40,077 bases of DNA from Chitinophagaceae bacterium (GCA_947455605.1 CANGOX010000020.1:1-40077); one strand, 5' to 3'; positions 24,333-34,698 are shown, numbered from the stretch's first letter. Numbers and translations: made by a program. The notes: generated from the sequence alone by a model not told the origin.

Positions 24333-24367
24333 AATGCCTTAAGCGTTATGCGTTCTGCTTACAGCGT
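24333..24367 (-). repeat. degenerate heptamer array over the dapF stop codon
   Basis: On the minus strand five 7-nt units are seen: ACGCTGT, AAGCAGA, ACGCATA, ACGCTTA, AGGCATT. The first unit lies in the last dapF codons (Thr-Leu), and the TAA stop straddles units one and two. It is more diverged than the other arrays but has the same 5 x 7 = 35 nt size. Confidence 0.55.
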
Positions 24368-25135
24368 AACCTCTCCTTTAAAAACAAAATCTGCCGGTCC
24401 GCAAAGCCAGATATTCTCAAAACTTTCTTCACCGGTCTTATCAAACTCAACTGCCAGATTGCCTCCTTTGGTTTGCACTTCAACCCGGTTAAAGCCATTG
24501 TCGTTATGTGCAAATACCAATGCAGAAGCGGTTACACCTGTGCCGCAACTATAGGTCTCATCCTCAACACCGCGTTCATAGGTCCGAACTATGATCCCTT
24601 TGTCGGTGCTCTCTACAAAATTCACGTTAATTCCCTTCTCTGCAAATTCCTTGCTATAGCGGATCTCTCTGCCTTCTTCATAGATATTCAGTTTCATCAC
24701 ATCGCCAACGGTCTTTACAAAATGTGGCGATCCCGTATCCAATACTGCATCACCATGATGGTCTTCGATGCGCTTCACATCTTTCATTTTCAGGTTGATC
24801 CAACCATTATCTCCTTGTGAAGCTTCATGTGGTCCGTCAACCGCTACAAAATGATACAGGTTCTTATGAATGCCCATATCATAAGCAAAACGGGTTAAAC
24901 ATCTTCCGCCATTACCGCACATGGAACCTTCCCGGCCATCGGCATTATAATACTTCATCCCAAAATCATAACCGGGCAATGTATTCAATAACATCAGTCC
25001 ATCAGAACCGATCCCGAATCTTCTGTCGCATAAACGATTCACCTGCGCTTCAGTCAGTTCAATATTTCCCTCACGGTTATCCATGATGATAAAATCATTG
25101 CCTGTTCCCTGGTATTTATAAAAGCTAACTGTCAT
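24359..25135 (-). CDS. dapF: diaminopimelate epimerase
   Basis: This 258-residue enzyme interconverts LL- and meso-diaminopimelate, supplying lysine and peptidoglycan synthesis. FYKYQGTGNDFIIMDN is the N-terminal signature. The two catalytic cysteines are Cys73 in ADGREGSMCGNGGRC and Cys197 in ETYSCGTGVTASALVF. Both half-domains of the pseudo-symmetric DapF fold are complete, and the length is normal. It is cytoplasmic and PLP-independent. The start ATG 25135 follows the nucleoside phosphorylase stop by 11 nt, so the two are probably co-transcribed, although they are metabolically unrelated. The C-terminus FKGEVTL runs into a degenerate heptamer array. Confidence 0.97.
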   Translation of the reverse strand: MTVSFYKYQGTGNDFIIMDNREGNIELTEAQVNRLCDRRFGIGSDGLMLLNTLPGYDFGMKYYNADGREGSMCGNGGRCLTRFAYDMGIHKNLYHFVAVDGPHEASQGDNGWINLKMKDVKRIEDHHGDAVLDTGSPHFVKTVGDVMKLNIYEEGREIRYSKEFAEKGINVNFVESTDKGIIVRTYERGVEDETYSCGTGVTASALVFAHNDNGFNRVEVQTKGGNLAVEFDKTGEESFENIWLCGPADFVFKGEVTL

Positions 25136-25146
25136 TTTTATTCTCT

Positions 25147-26022
25147 TTACATGCCCGCCAAAACGCCAAGTGTTTTAATGATCAGGTTTTCGACAGCGGC
25201 TGCACCATCTTTACTGAAAGTTTTTTGTACACGGTTAGCAACGATCGCATTCAGACTAAGGCAATGATGCCCCAATAGTTTTCCCAAACCATAAATGGCA
25301 CTGGTTTCCATTTCAAAGTTAGTGATGCGATGATTACCATAGCTGAATTCTGTGAGTCTGTCTATTAGATCAGCATTGGTAAGCCCTAAACGTAACACCC
25401 TTCCCTGTGGACCATAGAAACCCGGACAGGTAACGGTAATGCCATGATGGAATCCCTCAACAAAATGTTTTAAAACAGCCGGCCCAGCATTGGCTATATA
25501 AGGAGAGGAGAGGGGATGCCCCATTTTTACATGTGTTACAAAGGCACTCAGCAATTGCGATTCTTCATCATTGTTTTCATAGCGGTAAAAATTCAGAAGA
25601 TTGTCAATACCCAGTCCATGTGTACTCGCAACAAAACTATCTACCGGAACATCTGCCTGTAATGAACCGGAAGTACCCACACGTATCACCGTTAATGGCG
25701 TGAGCGTTGGTTTGATGGTTCTTGTATTAAAATCAATATTTACCAGTGCATCCAGTTCATTTAAAACGATGTCTATATTATCTGTACCGATACCTGTAGA
25801 CACAACCGAGATCCTTTTTTTGCCGATATACCCTGTGTTGGTAACAAATTCGCGATGTTGCGATGTATATTCTATAGAGTCGAAATGTTTACTTACTTCT
25901 TTTACCCTGTCCTGGTCGCCAACAGTAATAATAGTGGTGGCCAGTTCCTCCGGCCTAAGGTCTAGATGGTAAACAGCCCCTCTGCTGTTGATGATCAATT
26001 CACTTTCTGCTATTCTGTTCAT
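25147..26022 (-). CDS. nucleoside phosphorylase (PNP/UDP family)
   Basis: This 291-residue protein belongs to the trimeric/hexameric PNP_UDP_1 family. Visible blocks are TIITVGDQDRVKEVSKHFD (family G-D-x-x-R phosphate site), ISVVSTGIGTDNIDIVLNEL (the S-T-G-I-G loop), VIRVGTSGSLQADV (the R-x-G-T-x-G motif), and NFEMETSAIYGLGKLLGH with the E-M-E ribose-binding signature. The enzyme cleaves nucleosides with phosphate to base and ribose-1-phosphate. The combination of GTDNIDIVL and the C-terminus resembles the uridine phosphorylase branch, but specificity cannot be settled by eye. It is the first gene of the minus-strand unit with dapF. The start ATG 26022 is preceded by the sequence upstream of tRNA-Cys. 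An adenosylhopane or futalosine role is not indicated. Confidence 0.9.
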   Translation of the reverse strand: MNRIAESELIINSRGAVYHLDLRPEELATTIITVGDQDRVKEVSKHFDSIEYTSQHREFVTNTGYIGKKRISVVSTGIGTDNIDIVLNELDALVNIDFNTRTIKPTLTPLTVIRVGTSGSLQADVPVDSFVASTHGLGIDNLLNFYRYENNDEESQLLSAFVTHVKMGHPLSSPYIANAGPAVLKHFVEGFHHGITVTCPGFYGPQGRVLRLGLTNADLIDRLTEFSYGNHRITNFEMETSAIYGLGKLLGHHCLSLNAIVANRVQKTFSKDGAAAVENLIIKTLGVLAGM

Positions 26023-26114
26023 GATTTAGTCTATTAGCCGCCAAATTTCGGCTTTTCAGATTTAGAATTTTAAATTTCCTTTGATTGCTTTATTTTCGCT
26101 TCCCGGCAAGCCAA

Positions 26115-26128
26115 AAAAACCGGTTTTT
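26115..26128. other. palindrome upstream of tRNA-Cys
   Basis: AAAAACCGGTTTTT is a perfect 14-bp palindrome 43 nt before the tRNA. Its second half overlaps a TTTTTG that could be the -33 box of a tRNA promoter, with TATACTTA as a poor -7 box about 20 nt downstream. It may also help to end transcription toward the tRNA. Confidence 0.35.
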
Positions 26129-26170
26129 GAGAAACGGTGTAGTGCTATACTTACAGGCTTGCTGATAAAA

Positions 26171-26241
26171 GGTCCTGTGGCCGAGTGGCTAGGCAAAGCT
26201 CTGCAAAAGCTTCTACAGCGGTTCGAATCCGCTCGGGACCT
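26171..26241 (+). tRNA. tRNA-Cys (anticodon GCA)
   Basis: The gene is 71 nt. The acceptor stem GGTCCTG pairs with CGGGACC (one G-U). The anticodon stem AAGCT/AGCTT encloses the loop CTGCAAA with anticodon GCA at 26203-26205. The T arm AGCGG-TTCGAAT-CCGCT is standard. The discriminator base is U73, as required for tRNA-Cys. CCA is not encoded (sequence continues CCGG). A strong hairpin terminator follows 20 nt downstream. Confidence 0.97.
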
Positions 26242-26261
26242 CCGGTTTAAATTACACGAAT

Positions 26262-26290
26262 AAAAAAGCCCGCATATAGCGGGCTTTTTT
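26262..26290. terminator. intrinsic terminator after tRNA-Cys
   Basis: The stem AAAAAAGCCCGC / GCGGGCTTTTTT has an ATATA loop and ends in a T-run. It lies directly after the tRNA and can also work for the opposite strand. Confidence 0.93.
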
Positions 26291-26436
26291 ATTTTAATTA
26301 TTGATTATCAATAATTTACGAATTAAATTATTACCATTTTCATTAATAACTTCCTCCCTTTATTCCCAACCTGTTTTTCGATGTTCTAACAGTTAACCCA
26401 CATTGTGGACATCTTTCATAAAAAAATCACAAAATC
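26291..26436. other. AT-rich intergenic region upstream of the adhesin promoter
   Basis: No gene is seen. Two palindromes stand out: ATTATTGAT-T-ATCAATAAT (26297-26315, 9-bp arms around one base) and CCACA-T-TGTGG (26398-26408, 29 nt upstream of the -33 box). Either could bind a regulator of the adhesin gene; no family can be assigned. Confidence 0.4.
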
Positions 26437-26473
26437 TTTATTGTACTGACGAGTATTTTACTACATTTGTAGT
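26437..26473 (+). promoter_or_regulatory. adhesin promoter overlapped by a TACA-N2-TGTA dyad
   Basis: The -33 box is TTTATTG (26437-26443) and the -7 box is TACATTTG (26462-26469), spaced by 18 nt, an excellent fit to the Bacteroidota promoter consensus. The -7 box lies inside the perfect dyad ACTACA-TT-TGTAGT (26460-26473), which has the TACA/TGTA core known from BlaI/MecI operators. A repressor bound there would block the polymerase. Confidence 0.65.
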
Positions 26474-26697
26474 GTAACCTCTACAAAAGCGTAGGTGTTT
26501 TTGACGAAAGGTTACAGAAAAGCTCCGAATTTTTATAAAACAAGGCGCTGAAAATCCACTCCAATATCCTATCCTGAACAGCCGCTGGCCCATTGCCAGA
26601 TTGAGTTTTCAAGTATTACAATCCAGTTCCTGATCAACGATCTAATGATCTGAGATCAAATTGAAATAAAAATATTGACCCCCATTTTTGAAAAGTT
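26474..26697 (+). promoter_or_regulatory. about 220-nt leader of the adhesin mRNA
   Basis: If transcription starts just after the -7 box, the leader is about 220 nt, long for this phylum. Its start can fold: GTAACC (26474-26479) pairs with GGTTAC (26510-26515) and encloses CTAC-AAAAGC-GTAG. It also holds GTGTTTTTGAC (26495-26505), found again before the next secreted-protein gene, and a GATC array (26632-26660). No known riboswitch is recognised. Confidence 0.4.
26632..26660 (+). repeat. GATC heptamer/octamer array in the adhesin leader
   Basis: Four units, GATCAAC, GATCTAAT, GATCTGA, GATCAAA, place four GATC sites within 26 nt at a 7-8 nt period, ending 37 nt before the start codon. The period is the same as in the other arrays of this window. 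Confidence 0.7.
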
Positions 26698-29600
26698 ATG
26701 AATCTGAACTTCTACACTAAAACGATGAATCGCCTGGTTTCTTTGAAAAAAACGATGGTATTGTCCATAGTGGCCATACTTTTTGTGGGATCAGTTTCCG
26801 CACAATTAAGTGCAGGGGCATTGAATTTCGACGGGATCAATGATATTATAAACGTTCCCCTCAAGCCGGAACTGAATATCAGCAAGGCTATTACTATTGA
26901 GGCCTGGATCAACCCAACTGTTGCAAATGTGGGTACCCGTAAAACCGAGGATGTAATCAGCAAATCCACCAGCTCTGTTAATAATGGCTATATTTTTCCT
27001 AGAACCTCTTCAGGTTGGAAAACAATTGAATTCATTTTATACATTAATGGATATGGATGGAAAGCGTTGACCGTTCCTTATGGTACAGATAAAATAGGAC
27101 AATGGCATCACCTGGCTGCCACCTATGATGGAATTAAAATGGTGATCTATATTGACGGTGCTCAGGCAGGTCAATTTGCATTTGCAGGAACGATCACTAC
27201 CAATAATAATGCAATAACTATTGGTAACCAGCCCGGGTATACTGAAAATTTTGAAGGTACAGTTGATGAGGCAAGGATCTGGAGCAGAGCGCTTCCTCAG
27301 TGTGAGATCGCTAATAATATGTCATGTGAATTGACAGGAACTCAAAACGGACTGGCCGCCTATTATAAGTTCAACCAGGGCTTACTCAACACAGTCAATC
27401 CTTCAGAAACCTCACTGATCGATTCAAGTCCAACCGGAGCAAACGGAACACTCACCAATTTTGGATTAATAAGTCTTTTGTCCAACTGGTCTGCCGGTAA
27501 AGTTTCGGGTACCTGCTCTGTATTTAGTGCACCAACTGTAACAGCTACTGCTGATAAAACTTTGATACCTATTGGAGGTAACATTCAGTTACATGCCACA
27601 GGCGGTGATACATATTCGTGGACTGGCCCTAATGGATTTACGTCAACGGATCAGAATCCGTTGATTACCGCTGTACCAACCAGCGCGAGTGGTAATTATA
27701 CAGTGGTTGCCACTACGGGCGGTTGTTCCGGAACGGCTTCTGTCAATGTTACTGTTGCTTTAATGGCCAGCGGATTGAACTTTGATGGAGTAACCAATTC
27801 CGTCACAGTACCTTATAATGCAGGTATTCTGAATACCAATGCCTTCACAATTGAATCATGGATATTTCCTACTTCCAGTAATACAATCATTCAGGATGTG
27901 GTTTCCAATACTGTTTTCCGCGGCACCTCAGGTGTTCGTTTCCCGAAAACAAATGACAGATGGGCAACTTTTAGCTTCGACTTATATATCAATGGCGAAT
28001 TAAAAACGCTGACAGCTAATTTTCCAACACAGGCATTGGGGCAGTGGAACCATTTGGCTGCCACGTATGATGGTTATTATATGAGAGTTTATCTCAATGG
28101 TGTTATTGCCGGTACGCTTGAAGTATTTGGAACAGTAGATGTTAATACAAATAACTTCACAATTGGTAACCAGGAGGGCAGAGGTGAATTCTTTAAAGGA
28201 ACAGTTGATGAACTTCGTATCTGGAGCAGGGCTTTATCTCAGTGCGAGATCATAAATAATATGCAGACCTGTGAACTGAACGGTGACAACGATGGTATTG
28301 CCCAACAGAGCGGTCTTGCTGCCTATTACCGGTTTAACCAAGGGTTGATCGGTGTTAACAACGCATCTTACAATATTCTTGCCGACTCAAGTGGACATGG
28401 CAATAACGGTACCTTGAATAACTTTGCCTTAAACGGATCATCATCCAACTGGGTTGATGCAAAAGTATATGGTATCTGTGCTTATTTCCCACTACCATTA
28501 TTAGCGGCATCTGCAAACGGATCAGCATTCCAAACAGGAAGCGATGCTAAATTATTTGCTGTTGGCGGTAACAATGTTTATGCCTGGACAGGCCCTAGCT
28601 CATTCCAGAGCAATGCACAGAATCCTGTACTTACAAATGTTCAACCGTCTAACTCCGGTACCTATACCGTTACCGCAGATTATGTGAGCTGTGTGGTAAC
28701 TGCCAGTACCCGCTTTAATGTTGGAAACGTAAGCCCGATCATCTCAGATGGTCCAACAGCTATCTGTCCTTCAGGTTCAGTGGGTCTTTCAATTGCGGAT
28801 GCAGGCTCTACAGCAACTTATCAATGGTTTAAAAATGGGGTAGCTATTTCAGGAGCAAATAGTTTCCAATATGTAGCAACACTGGCAGGTAACTATACGG
28901 TTAATACAACGATTGGTACAGATGTAATTGTTTCTGCAACAACCACCGTTACTGTTGTTCCGGATATTACAGCCCCGGTTGCGGATGCTGCTTTATCTGC
29001 AGTAAACATCCTGGTGGGTGGTTCAGTAACTACCATTCCTACGGCTACCGACAATTGTCGCGGAGCAGTTAATGGTACCGCGAATCGTTCTCTTACTTTC
29101 AATACACCTGGCACATTTACAATCACCTGGACCTATGATGACCTTAATGGAAACAGGTCAACACAAACACAGACTGTAAATGTGATAGATAATATAGCAC
29201 CGGTACTTTCTGTACCTGCAGATATTTCTGTTGTAGGAACAACCGGTATTTGTTCTGCGGTTGTAGGCTTTGCTGCCACAGCAACAGACAATTCAGGTGG
29301 CGCAGTAACGATCACTTACAGTCAAAATCCGAATACTGCTTTTGCGGTGGGTACAACTACTGTAACTGTTACAGGTACGGATGCCAGTAATAACAGCAGC
29401 ACAGGAAGCTTTACGGTAGTCGTAACGCCACCAGCTGTTGCTCCTATCACTGGTAATACTACTATTTGCGCAGGCGCATCAAGTGCCCTGGCATCTGCAA
29501 CAGCTGGCGGCACATGGAGCAGCGATAATACAGCTGTTGCAACCATTAATGCATCAGGTGTGGTTACCGCTCAATCTTTAGGTACGGCTACGATTACCTA

Positions 29601-32600
29601 TACAGATGCATGTGGGTCTTCTGTAACAACGCTTGTTACGGTTACTGCCATCCCATCAACTCCAAATATCACTGTTGCAGATAATTGTGGAAGCTCTGTA
29701 TTAAGTACAGATGCAACCGGTACCTTATTATGGAGTACCAATGCTACAACACCTTCTATAACCGTAACAACGGCCGGTACGTATACCGTAACACAAAATT
29801 TGAACGGTTGTACCAGTGCAGCCGGAACGGCCGTTGCTGCTCCGATTTCTGCACCTGCTGTTCCTTCTGTAAGTGTAACACAGCCAACCTGCTCAGTACC
29901 AACCGGAACACTGGTTGTTAACTCACCGGCCGGCTTATCATATAGTATTGACGGTATTAATTATCAGTTAGATAATACATTCAGCGGGTTAGCAACAGGA
30001 TCTTATACAGTTTCTGTTAAGAACGGAACCTGTGTTACTACAAGCGCTAGTCCTGTAGTGATCAATGCACAACCGGTAATCCCTGCTGCACCTGTTGCCA
30101 GTGTAACACTGCAACCAAGCTGTTCAGTAGCCACCGGAGCCATTGTGATTAGTTCACCTTTAGGATTTAGTTATAGCCTTGATGGCGTAACGTATCAGTC
30201 GGGCAGCACCTTTACAGGAGTAGCCGCAGGTACCTACACTATATATGCGAAGAACGGTACCTGTGTTTCTGAAGGCAGCAGCCCTGTAACAGTAAATGCA
30301 CAACCGGCCAGCCCTTCAGCACCAGCAATAAGTGTAACGCAACCTACTTGTGCCGTATCAACCGGAACGATTGTGGTTACGGCACCTGCCGGTCTTTCTT
30401 ACAGCCTTGATGGCGTAACATATCAGCCTGGTACAACCTTTACAGGTATTGCCACCGGTTCTTATACTGTTTACGTATCTAACGGAACCTGTGTTACTAC
30501 AAGCACAAGTCCGGTAGTGATCAATGCTCAACCGGTAACTCCTGCAGCACCTGTTGCCATTGTAACGCAACCTACTTGCGCCGTATCTGCCGGAACCATA
30601 CTTATTAGCTCACCTGCCGGATTTACTTATAGCCTTGATGGTGTAACGTATCAGTCAGGCAGCACCTTTACAGGAGTAGCCGCCGGTACCTATACTTTAT
30701 ATGCGAAGAGCGGAACCTGTGTTTCTACAGGCATCAGCCCTGTAACAGTAAATGCACAACCCGCTAGTCCTTCAGCACCAGCGGTAAGTGTAACGCAACC
30801 TACCTGTGCCGTATCAACCGGAACGATTGTGGTTACGGCACCTGCCGGTCTTTCATACAGCCTTGATGGCGTAACGTATCAGCCTGGTACAACCTTTACG
30901 GGTATTGCCACCGGTTCTTATACCGTTTACGTTTCTAACGGAACCTGCGTTACTACAAGCACAAGTCCGGTAGTGATCAATGCTCAACCGGTAACCCCTG
31001 CTGCACCAGTTGCCAGTGTAACACTGCAACCAAGCTGTTCAGTAGCCACCGGAACCATTGTGGTAAGTTCACCTTTAGGATTTACCTATAGCCTTGATGG
31101 CGTAACTTATCAGCCAGGCACCAGCTTCACATCAGTATCTGCCGGTACCTATACCGTGTATGCGAAGAACGGAACCTGTGTTTCGGCAGGCAGCAGCCCG
31201 GTAACAGTGAATGCACAGCCCGTTACACCAGCTGCACCAGTTGTGAGCGTAACTGCTCAACCAACCTGTTCAGTTGCTACCGGAACCATCGTGGTTTCAT
31301 CACCTGCTGGTTTCACATACAGCCTTAATGGCGGAACTTATCAAACAAGTAATACTTTCAGCGGAGTAGCTGCCGGTAACTATACTGTAACTGCTAAGAA
31401 CGGTTCATGTGTATCTGCTGTAAGCAATATTGTTACAGTGAATGCACAGCCGGTAACACCAGCTGCACCGGTTGTTAGCGTAACTGCACAGCCAAGCTGT
31501 TCAGTTGCTACAGGAACCATTGTGGTTAGCTCTCCTTTAGGATTTACCTACAGCCTCGATGGGGTAACCTATCAGTCAGGCACAACGTTTACAGGCGTAA
31601 CTGCGGGAACTTATACAGTATCTGCAAAAAGTGGATCATGTGTTTCTGTACTCAGTAATTCAGTAACAGTAAATGCCCAACCAGCTACACCAACTGCACC
31701 GGTTGTAAGCATCTCACAACCAACCTGCGCTGTAGCAACTGCTTCTATCACGATCAGTTCACCTGTTGGTACTGGGCTTACTTACAGTATTGATGGAACA
31801 AACTATCAGGCCGGAACAAGCTTTACAGGATTAACCGCTAACAGAACCTATACCGTATATGTTAAGAATGCTTCTGCCTGTGTGGCTTCAGCTTCTGCAG
31901 GGATCCTTGCCCAGCCTGCTACACCAGTAGTAGCAGATATCACCGGTACTACCAACTTTGCAGTGGGTGCCACAAGCACTTTATCATCAACTACTACAGG
32001 CGGTGTTTGGAGCAGCAGTAATACTGCGGTTGCTACAGTGAATGCATCAGGTGTGGTTACGGGAGTTTCTATTGGCTCTGCAACCATCACTTATACAGTA
32101 ACCACCAGTGGTTGTTCAAGTTCAAAATCAGCAGCTGTTACAATCGTTTCTGCATGTGTAACGCCTGTATTTACAACTATCACTAATATTAATACCCCTA
32201 CAATTAACGGTTGCACTGCACCTGTTTCTTATGCAGTATCAGTAACCGGTAACCCAACACTCAGCTATACATTTACAGGTGCTACTGTAGCATCAGGTTC
32301 AGGTACTGGCAGCGGTGCATCTTTCAACACCGGTACAACTACTGTTACTGTAAAAGCTGTTAATGCCTGCAGTACAGTTACCACTTCCTTTACCATAACT
32401 GTAAGGGATGCAACTGCACCTTCTGCCATCACTAAAAATATCTCTGTTGCCCTTGACGGTAACGGACAGGTAACCATTGCACCTTCACAGGTTGATAATG
32501 GGTCATCTGATAATTGCGGTACCGTAACATTGGCTTTCCGTTCGGGTTCTACCACATCGGTTACTACCGGAACTATTTGCGGTACAGCTGATGAGAATGG

Positions 32601-34680
32601 AAACCTGGTATTGACTGCACCTGCCGGTGGCGTGATCACTTCAATTAATTTTGCCAGCTATGGTACACCAACAGGAACCTGTGGCAGTTTTGTACTGGGA
32701 GCTTGTAATGCAACCACCAGCAAAACAGTAGTTGAAGGATATGCACTCGGTAAAAACAGTGTTACCATACCAGCCACTAACACAGTATTTGGTGATCCTT
32801 GTGTAGGAACCTACAAACGTTTATACGTTCAGGCTACTTACCAGATCACTGTATCGGTTAACGCAACCACAACAGTTTCTTCTCTCAGCTTCGGATGTGC
32901 CAATAAAGGTGCCAATACCGTTACACTGAATGTTACAGATGCTGCGGGTAATGTAAGCACTCAAACAGCGGTAGTAACCGTTGTAGATAACACAGCTCCT
33001 TCTATCGTTACATCAGTTCCTAACCAGTCATTCTGCGGCGCTGCAGGTACTTATAACATTCCTGCTTTAGTAGCTACCGATAACTGCGCAGCTACGGTAA
33101 CCTATACCATCAGTGGTGCTACAACCAGAAGCGGATCGGGAAGTAATGCAAGCGGAACATTCAATACCGGAACTTCAGTTATTAACTGGACAGTTACCGA
33201 TGGCATCAATTCAACTTCTTCAAGTACTACAGTAACGGTAGGTACTACACCTGCCGGTACCATTATTGTAAGCAATGCAGATGCTTTCTGTAATAAACTG
33301 GCGCTTACCGGTTCTTCAGCCGCAGTAAATGCTGCATATAAATGGGTAAGCCCAACCGGAAGTATTACTAACAATGCGCAATTAAGCCTGGGTTTAGGAG
33401 ATGTTGATGGTGTATATCAGTTGTTCGTAACAAGCAATGGTTGTTCTAGTGCGGCTACTACTTATAATTATCAGAAACAAAATACGATCAGCAATTATGC
33501 TATCCTAGGATTTACACAAATTCAGCTGGGAAGCAATAACACAGTGGGAAGCGGTGGAATAGGCGTAACATCACCATGGGGTTATATTGGCCTTAGCAGT
33601 TATACAAATATCACTTCACAGGGATCATTTGTAAAAGCAGCAAATATCGGAGCATGGGGTTGGGGTATCAATATTGCTAATCCGATCTGGAGTGCAGCTA
33701 CCGGTATCACTTTGCCAACCATGTACTATAATACTGCGAACGCAGCAGGTAATCCTAACTACAATGTGAATCCAGGTGTTACTATCACATTAAATGGTAA
33801 CTATAAAAACCTAACCCTGAAAAAAGGATCTACTACTGTTCTGAATGGTAACGTATTCGGTTCAATTACTGTTGAGCAGGGTGCACAGGTAACTTTTACA
33901 GCAGCTACGGTTAATATTGATAAATTAAAGATCAATAAAGGACCTCGTTACGGTTATACTTATGTAAGATTCTCCAGAGATACGAAAGTGCTGATCAGTA
34001 CCAATGTAACGGTAAGCAGTAACTGTTTTATCAATCCTGATAACAACAATGTTACTTTCTACCTGGGTGATGCTTCTCCTGATACTGAGAAGTTTACCGT
34101 AACCGGTGGTGATACCAGGATCAACGCGAACGTATATGTGCCAAAAGGTATCCTGAAGGTTACCGGCGGTTACAGATATGGTGATTATGGTGGTGGTTTT
34201 GGTGATTGCGATCGTGATGATGATGACGACAGATACTATGGCCAGGGTAACAGCACATTGTACATGACCGGTTTCTATATTGCAGATCAGGTAGTAGGAT
34301 ATGGTAAGAATGTAACCTGGAATACCTTCGATTGCAGCGCTGCTCCAGTAACAGTAAGCAGCAACAGTGTTCAACAGTCTACCAATGCTGCCGCTACCAA
34401 AGAAACAACGGTTACTACTGCTACTTCAGAAGAAGAACTGAAAGTAACCGTAATGCCTAACCCAAGCACAACTTACTTCACACTGAAATTCGAAAGTAAA
34501 TACGAAACACCGGTGAATATGCGTGTGATGGATGCCAGCGGAAGGGTAGTGGATGCCAAATCAAAAATCGGCTCAAACAGCACTATACAGATTGGGGCTA
34601 ACTATGTAAGTGGTACCTATTATGCAGAAATGATACAGGGTACACAACGTAAAGTGGTTCAGCTGATGAAAGTCAAATAA
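26698..34680 (+). CDS. giant T9SS-secreted multidomain adhesin
   Basis: The protein has 2660 residues from ATG 26698; ATG 26725 ([11 protein letters not shown]) is an alternative that gives a more usual signal peptide, ending VGSVSAQ. In order (approximate residues): LamG-like jelly-roll 35-225 ([32 protein letters not shown]), Ig-like 278-350, second LamG-like 355-550, Ig/PKD-like 600-755, HYR-like 758-910, Big2-like 914-985, nine Cys-paired 76-77 residue repeats 1052-1743, Big2-like 1745-1820, an HYR-like module interrupted by a SUEL/rhamnose-binding lectin domain 1954-2057, HYR-like 2100-2180, a beta-helix-like domain 2260-2555 with an Asp-rich loop ([14 protein letters not shown]), and a type A T9SS sorting domain from [10 protein letters not shown] to the end. 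It should pass the outer membrane by T9SS and stay on the surface, binding glycans or cells. The frame is intact. Confidence 0.9.
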   Translation: MNLNFYTKTMNRLVSLKKTMVLSIVAILFVGSVSAQLSAGALNFDGINDIINVPLKPELNISKAITIEAWINPTVANVGTRKTEDVISKSTSSVNNGYIFPRTSSGWKTIEFILYINGYGWKALTVPYGTDKIGQWHHLAATYDGIKMVIYIDGAQAGQFAFAGTITTNNNAITIGNQPGYTENFEGTVDEARIWSRALPQCEIANNMSCELTGTQNGLAAYYKFNQGLLNTVNPSETSLIDSSPTGANGTLTNFGLISLLSNWSAGKVSGTCSVFSAPTVTATADKTLIPIGGNIQLHATGGDTYSWTGPNGFTSTDQNPLITAVPTSASGNYTVVATTGGCSGTASVNVTVALMASGLNFDGVTNSVTVPYNAGILNTNAFTIESWIFPTSSNTIIQDVVSNTVFRGTSGVRFPKTNDRWATFSFDLYINGELKTLTANFPTQALGQWNHLAATYDGYYMRVYLNGVIAGTLEVFGTVDVNTNNFTIGNQEGRGEFFKGTVDELRIWSRALSQCEIINNMQTCELNGDNDGIAQQSGLAAYYRFNQGLIGVNNASYNILADSSGHGNNGTLNNFALNGSSSNWVDAKVYGICAYFPLPLLAASANGSAFQTGSDAKLFAVGGNNVYAWTGPSSFQSNAQNPVLTNVQPSNSGTYTVTADYVSCVVTASTRFNVGNVSPIISDGPTAICPSGSVGLSIADAGSTATYQWFKNGVAISGANSFQYVATLAGNYTVNTTIGTDVIVSATTTVTVVPDITAPVADAALSAVNILVGGSVTTIPTATDNCRGAVNGTANRSLTFNTPGTFTITWTYDDLNGNRSTQTQTVNVIDNIAPVLSVPADISVVGTTGICSAVVGFAATATDNSGGAVTITYSQNPNTAFAVGTTTVTVTGTDASNNSSTGSFTVVVTPPAVAPITGNTTICAGASSALASATAGGTWSSDNTAVATINASGVVTAQSLGTATITYTDACGSSVTTLVTVTAIPSTPNITVADNCGSSVLSTDATGTLLWSTNATTPSITVTTAGTYTVTQNLNGCTSAAGTAVAAPISAPAVPSVSVTQPTCSVPTGTLVVNSPAGLSYSIDGINYQLDNTFSGLATGSYTVSVKNGTCVTTSASPVVINAQPVIPAAPVASVTLQPSCSVATGAIVISSPLGFSYSLDGVTYQSGSTFTGVAAGTYTIYAKNGTCVSEGSSPVTVNAQPASPSAPAISVTQPTCAVSTGTIVVTAPAGLSYSLDGVTYQPGTTFTGIATGSYTVYVSNGTCVTTSTSPVVINAQPVTPAAPVAIVTQPTCAVSAGTILISSPAGFTYSLDGVTYQSGSTFTGVAAGTYTLYAKSGTCVSTGISPVTVNAQPASPSAPAVSVTQPTCAVSTGTIVVTAPAGLSYSLDGVTYQPGTTFTGIATGSYTVYVSNGTCVTTSTSPVVINAQPVTPAAPVASVTLQPSCSVATGTIVVSSPLGFTYSLDGVTYQPGTSFTSVSAGTYTVYAKNGTCVSAGSSPVTVNAQPVTPAAPVVSVTAQPTCSVATGTIVVSSPAGFTYSLNGGTYQTSNTFSGVAAGNYTVTAKNGSCVSAVSNIVTVNAQPVTPAAPVVSVTAQPSCSVATGTIVVSSPLGFTYSLDGVTYQSGTTFTGVTAGTYTVSAKSGSCVSVLSNSVTVNAQPATPTAPVVSISQPTCAVATASITISSPVGTGLTYSIDGTNYQAGTSFTGLTANRTYTVYVKNASACVASASAGILAQPATPVVADITGTTNFAVGATSTLSSTTTGGVWSSSNTAVATVNASGVVTGVSIGSATITYTVTTSGCSSSKSAAVTIVSACVTPVFTTITNINTPTINGCTAPVSYAVSVTGNPTLSYTFTGATVASGSGTGSGASFNTGTTTVTVKAVNACSTVTTSFTITVRDATAPSAITKNISVALDGNGQVTIAPSQVDNGSSDNCGTVTLAFRSGSTTSVTTGTICGTADENGNLVLTAPAGGVITSINFASYGTPTGTCGSFVLGACNATTSKTVVEGYALGKNSVTIPATNTVFGDPCVGTYKRLYVQATYQITVSVNATTTVSSLSFGCANKGANTVTLNVTDAAGNVSTQTAVVTVVDNTAPSIVTSVPNQSFCGAAGTYNIPALVATDNCAATVTYTISGATTRSGSGSNASGTFNTGTSVINWTVTDGINSTSSSTTVTVGTTPAGTIIVSNADAFCNKLALTGSSAAVNAAYKWVSPTGSITNNAQLSLGLGDVDGVYQLFVTSNGCSSAATTYNYQKQNTISNYAILGFTQIQLGSNNTVGSGGIGVTSPWGYIGLSSYTNITSQGSFVKAANIGAWGWGINIANPIWSAATGITLPTMYYNTANAAGNPNYNVNPGVTITLNGNYKNLTLKKGSTTVLNGNVFGSITVEQGAQVTFTAATVNIDKLKINKGPRYGYTYVRFSRDTKVLISTNVTVSSNCFINPDNNNVTFYLGDASPDTEKFTVTGGDTRINANVYVPKGILKVTGGYRYGDYGGGFGDCDRDDDDDRYYGQGNSTLYMTGFYIADQVVGYGKNVTWNTFDCSAAPVTVSSNSVQQSTNAAATKETTVTTATSEEELKVTVMPNPSTTYFTLKFESKYETPVNMRVMDASGRVVDAKSKIGSNSTIQIGANYVSGTYYAEMIQGTQRKVVQLMKVK
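29851..31928 (+). repeat. nine tandem repeats of about 228-231 bp within the adhesin
   Basis: Each 76-77 residue unit follows the pattern QPTC...[37 protein letters not shown]...VNAQP. Two Cys are present per unit. Units 2-6 alternate between two subtypes ([13 protein letters not shown] versus [13 protein letters not shown]), so the tract grew by copying pairs. Units 3 and 5, 456 nt apart, differ at one residue, while about nine nucleotide differences remain. Confidence 0.93.
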
Positions 34681-34698
34681 TCACATGTTGCCCCCCCC

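Noticed and set aside
24326..24820. 164-codon plus-strand open frame
   Set aside because: It is antisense to dapF, whose catalytic residues are intact.
26081..26263. 60-codon open frame over the tRNA
   Set aside because: It overlaps tRNA-Cys on the same strand, so it is not a gene.
26171..26290. tRNA-Cys as an attachment site of an integrated element
   Set aside because: No integrase, no repeated tRNA 3' end and no foreign gene set follow it.
29851..31928. Regular repeats read as a CRISPR or satellite array
   Set aside because: The repeats are coding, in frame, with conserved protein pattern and silent differences.
32265..34374. Several long minus-strand open frames opposite the adhesin
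   Set aside because: They are shadows of a Thr/Val/Ala-rich coding frame, lack start signals and family motifs, and the plus frame is unambiguous.
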